6,877 bases of DNA, taken from contig DAOWGG010000083.1 in the NCBI GenBank assembly GCA_030637565.1, forward strand, positions 1 through 6,877, in the 5' to 3' direction. A program made the translations under genes and the position numbers. Positions 4,872 to 6,877 of this stretch are shown one piece after another. Position 1 is the first letter of the stretch. Every line of letters starts with the position of its first letter. Under the pieces are notes generated by a model. It worked only from the letters and a program-made list of their open reading frames with translations, did not search any database and had not been told where the DNA came from. The DNA is from Candidatus Peregrinibacteria bacterium (GTDB lineage: Bacteria > Patescibacteriota > Gracilibacteria > UM-FILTER-43-11).

Positions 4872-4928
4872 GCAACTGCAAGCCCCACCCCGTGGCATCC
4901 GCCACAACTCAATATTCAGCGAATTGTC

Positions 4929-4970
4929 AGACCCCTAATTCTGTTCCATCCAGAGCAGAAGGGGGTCTTT
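4929..4970 (+). terminator. Terminator after the secreted-protein gene
   Basis: Bases 4929-4936 (AGACCCCT) pair with 4961-4968, the last pair being U-G. After a bulge at 4937-4938, TTCTG (4939-4943) pairs with CAGAA (4956-4960). Thirteen pairs are followed by a short T run (TCTTTC). A smaller hairpin without a T run (GTGGC/GCCAC, 4892-4905) precedes it. The 5' strand also carries AG before the C run, so the reverse orientation is weaker. Confidence 0.65.
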
Positions 4971-4976
4971 CAACAT

Positions 4977-5074
4977 GGCTTTAGACCCCCTCGCTCCATT
5001 GGGCACTCACCCTTAATCAAGGGGGAGACGACATGATAGAGAGAAGTGAAAGAGTGACTGGGGGGTCTAAAGCC
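4977..5074. repeat. 98-bp inverted-repeat element
   Basis: The arms GGCTTTAGACCCCC (4977-4990) and their exact complement (5061-5074) give 14 perfect pairs, extended by a U-G pair (4991/5060). Inside are CACTC/GAGTG (5004-5008 with 5052-5056) and a hairpin CCCTT-AATC-AAGGG (5010-5023). No clear target-site duplication flanks it. The interval 4872-5153 otherwise holds only the terminator, this element and the next promoter. It could be a MITE-like element, a small structured RNA or a second terminator; no T run follows the right arm. Confidence 0.75.
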
Positions 5075-5075
5075 C

Positions 5076-5104
5076 TTGTTTTCAGAGAGAAAATTTGGTA
5101 TAAT
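5076..5104 (+). promoter_or_regulatory. Extended -10 promoter for the membrane ATPase gene
   Basis: TTGTTT (5076-5081), a 17-nt spacer and a perfect TATAAT (5099-5104) preceded by TGG (extended -10) predict a start near 5111. The -35 box begins two bases after the inverted-repeat element ends. Confidence 0.7.
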
Positions 5105-5153
5105 ATATAGATTTATTAATAACTGCTTGTTCTCTGAATTGAGAAATCCTTAT

Positions 5154-6877
5154 ATGGATCCAAATAAAATAACCAAAATCATCGAAAAGCTCCCCGAACT
5201 CCTTGAATGGATGAAGGTCTACGGATGGAAGGTGTTTTTGCTTATTATAGCGGGTTGGTATGCACTGAAATGGCTGATTAAAATTGCACGAATTATTTAT
5301 TTACATCGCATGGCAAAACATTTGGTGTATTTAAAGGTAACCCTCCCTCGTAGTGATTCTAAGATGGATCAGGAACAGCGAACGGAGAAAGACTTTAAGG
5401 AAAAGGTGGCCGTGATGGCTCAGCTCTATCGGGCCCTATATGAAATTCGAGAGATGAATTTGTGGAATACCCTTAAAACCAAGTTGTGGCAGGCCGATAA
5501 TATCTCATTGGAACTTTTTATAGAAAATCATCAGCTAAACTTTTATGTGGTTACCAATAAGTATTATCGAAATATTATTGAAAAACAGATCACCACTTTC
5601 TATAAAGATGCTGATATCCAGGCACTAGAAAAGCCTTACGATCTATTCGAAAAAGGAAAAAAGACACGAGGTTATTATGTTTATGCTAAGCGTGATTTTT
5701 GGTATCCCATCCACACTTACAAAGTAATGGAGCAAGATCCTCTAAACGATGTAGCCAACGTACTTTCTAAGTTGCAGAATGGTGAAAAGGCGGCAATTCA
5801 AATGATCGTCAATCCAGTTGCTAATGAAAAGTGGAGAAAGACAACAGAAAGAATGGGTAGCGCATTATTTAAAAAACAAGCCCTTCCATTAAAAATTCCT
5901 ATTCCCATTATTGGTCCTATTTTGGCATTTTTAATCAATACCATTCGCTTTATGGTTCCCTCAGGAAGTGGAACGAATGCTCCTGGTTCTAGTGGAGGAG
6001 ATTCTTACATACGTATGTTGGCTGCCAAAGAGGAGGCGTATAAAAAGATTGGTGAAAAGGCCGGTCAGGTTGGCTTCGACACGTCACTCCGTATTTTTGG
6101 AGTAGCGGATTCTGATGCTCGTGCCGTACAAATCACGAACAATATGAATGTGGCGCTAAGTGTATATCACGACGCTTATTTAAACTGGTTTCAAAATCGT
6201 CGTATTTTCCCAATGGATTTTATCAATAATCCGTTAATGCGTTATTTATTCCGCCGACGAATCCCTGGAATCTTACATAAACAATCTCTTTTCTCTCAAG
6301 ATGAATTGGCATCACTCATTCATTTCCCTGATTCTCGTTACAACAATATCCCAATCATAAAATGGTTGGCTTACAAAGTATTGCCACCACCAGTGGATTT
6401 GCCAACCGAAGGAATTATTATTGGAAAAAGTCAGTATCGCGGAGAAGATCGAGATGTTCGCATTATGGCCGATGACCGCACACGTCATCAATATGTGATC
6501 GGGAAATCTGGTTCTGGTAAATCGGTATTGCTCAATTATCAAGCTCGTCAGGATATTTGGAATGGAGATGGTATGTGTCTCATCGATCCTCATGGAGATC
6601 TCGTCGAAGATACACTTAAAGTTGTTCCAAAAGAGCGTGCAAAAGATATTGTTGTTTTCGATCCATCCGATACCGACCGACCAATGGGTCTCAATCTTTT
6701 AGAAGCAAAAACGCCAGAAGAGCGTGATCGTGCGTCACTCGATGCGATGGAAATCTTCATCAAAATGTTCGGAGATGAAATTTTTGGTCCGCGTATTCAG
6801 CACTATTTCCGTAATGCCTGTTTAACACTTATGGAAGATCAGGAGGAGGGGGCAACGTTAATCGATGTGCCTCGTAT
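5154..6877 (+). CDS. Membrane-anchored TraG/DUF87-type ATPase (type IV secretion DNA-transfer family; 574 codons visible, 3' end outside the window)
   Basis: The frame is open from ATG 5154 to the window edge. Residues 26-50 form one transmembrane segment near the N-terminus. Residues 60-410 are a mixed alpha/beta region resembling the domain that precedes the motor in this family in candidate-phyla bacteria (DUF8128-like, from memory). A second hydrophobic stretch lies near 248-268 and a Gly/Ser-rich linker at 270-282. The motor domain starts near 420: Walker A GKSGSGKS (450-457) in the context QYVIGKSGSGKSVLLN, then CLIDPHGDLVED (475-486) as the DPHGD-type element, then FDPSD and GLNLLE. 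The rest of the ATPase core is cut off. Family members are hexameric ATPases that move DNA or protein at membranes; the substrate here is unknown. No relaxase or mating-pair gene is seen nearby. The ATG has only a weak GAGAAA upstream. Confidence 0.88.
   Translation, partial: MDPNKITKIIEKLPELLEWMKVYGWKVFLLIIAGWYALKWLIKIARIIYLHRMAKHLVYLKVTLPRSDSKMDQEQRTEKDFKEKVAVMAQLYRALYEIREMNLWNTLKTKLWQADNISLELFIENHQLNFYVVTNKYYRNIIEKQITTFYKDADIQALEKPYDLFEKGKKTRGYYVYAKRDFWYPIHTYKVMEQDPLNDVANVLSKLQNGEKAAIQMIVNPVANEKWRKTTERMGSALFKKQALPLKIPIPIIGPILAFLINTIRFMVPSGSGTNAPGSSGGDSYIRMLAAKEEAYKKIGEKAGQVGFDTSLRIFGVADSDARAVQITNNMNVALSVYHDAYLNWFQNRRIFPMDFINNPLMRYLFRRRIPGILHKQSLFSQDELASLIHFPDSRYNNIPIIKWLAYKVLPPPVDLPTEGIIIGKSQYRGEDRDVRIMADDRTRHQYVIGKSGSGKSVLLNYQARQDIWNGDGMCLIDPHGDLVEDTLKVVPKERAKDIVVFDPSDTDRPMGLNLLEAKTPEERDRASLDAMEIFIKMFGDEIFGPRIQHYFRNACLTLMEDQEEGATLIDVPR

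Noticed and set aside
4443..4907. Minus-strand open frames across 4412-4907
   Set aside because: They lie opposite the GC-rich secreted-protein gene, where stops are rare by composition. They have no SD and no domain signal, and the plus frame has a signal peptide, SD and terminator.
5033..5110. 25-codon frame with GGAG before its ATG
   Set aside because: It runs through the right arm of the inverted repeat and the next promoter, and its composition does not look like a protein. The GGAG belongs to the internal hairpin sequence.
6312..6593. 93-aa minus-strand frame
   Set aside because: It lies wholly within the ATPase gene opposite the Walker A region, with no start signal; a shadow frame.

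Overview
The window looks like part of a small AT-rich bacterial chromosome, most likely from a candidate-phyla-radiation (Patescibacteria) type organism. This rests on overall character rather than a marker gene. The triosephosphate isomerase start resembles the archaeal type. A membrane-anchored TraG/DUF87-type ATPase stands alone without conjugation genes, as is common in that radiation. Most genes lack a clear Shine-Dalgarno (SD) sequence. The standard genetic code fits: TGA is a plausible stop in the 31-aa and 136-aa genes, and each is followed by a terminator.

Layout. On the minus strand, positions 1-153 hold the first 51 codons of tpiA, with a plausible promoter and five 7-bp tandem repeats just upstream. 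At 256-891 (minus) lies a 211-aa protein with an N-terminal excisionase/MerR-like helix-turn-helix, a charged coiled-coil middle and a C-terminal membrane anchor. It diverges from a complete miniature transcription unit on the plus strand (1067-1313): promoter, SD locked in a hairpin, 31-aa single-pass membrane peptide and intrinsic terminator. That unit converges on carA (1309-2448, minus), which lies 1 bp from recJ (2450-4120, minus), so recJ-carA looks like one operon.

From 4196 the plus strand carries a strong promoter followed by a roughly 200-nt highly structured RNA. It ends in an intrinsic terminator 27 nt before the start codon of a small secreted protein (4461-4871). A 24-bp hairpin that cannot coexist with this terminator lies across it, so the region reads as a transcription attenuator, or alternatively as a stand-alone small RNA. 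The secreted-protein gene is clearly more GC-rich than its surroundings and its mature part resembles the LPP20 lipoprotein fold. It is followed by a terminator and then a 98-bp inverted-repeat element whose right arm abuts an extended -10 promoter. That promoter serves a large membrane-bound ATPase (5154 to the end of the window, 574 codons visible, open at the edge).

How it fits together. recJ and carA are housekeeping genes (DNA repair, and pyrimidine/arginine precursor supply) and tpiA is glycolytic. The parts most worth attention are the non-coding ones: the attenuator-like RNA at 4231-4433, the SD-sequestered mini-gene opposite a membrane-anchored DNA-binding protein, and the nested inverted repeats at 4929-5074. 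All structures were paired by hand and none has been tested by comparison with relatives.
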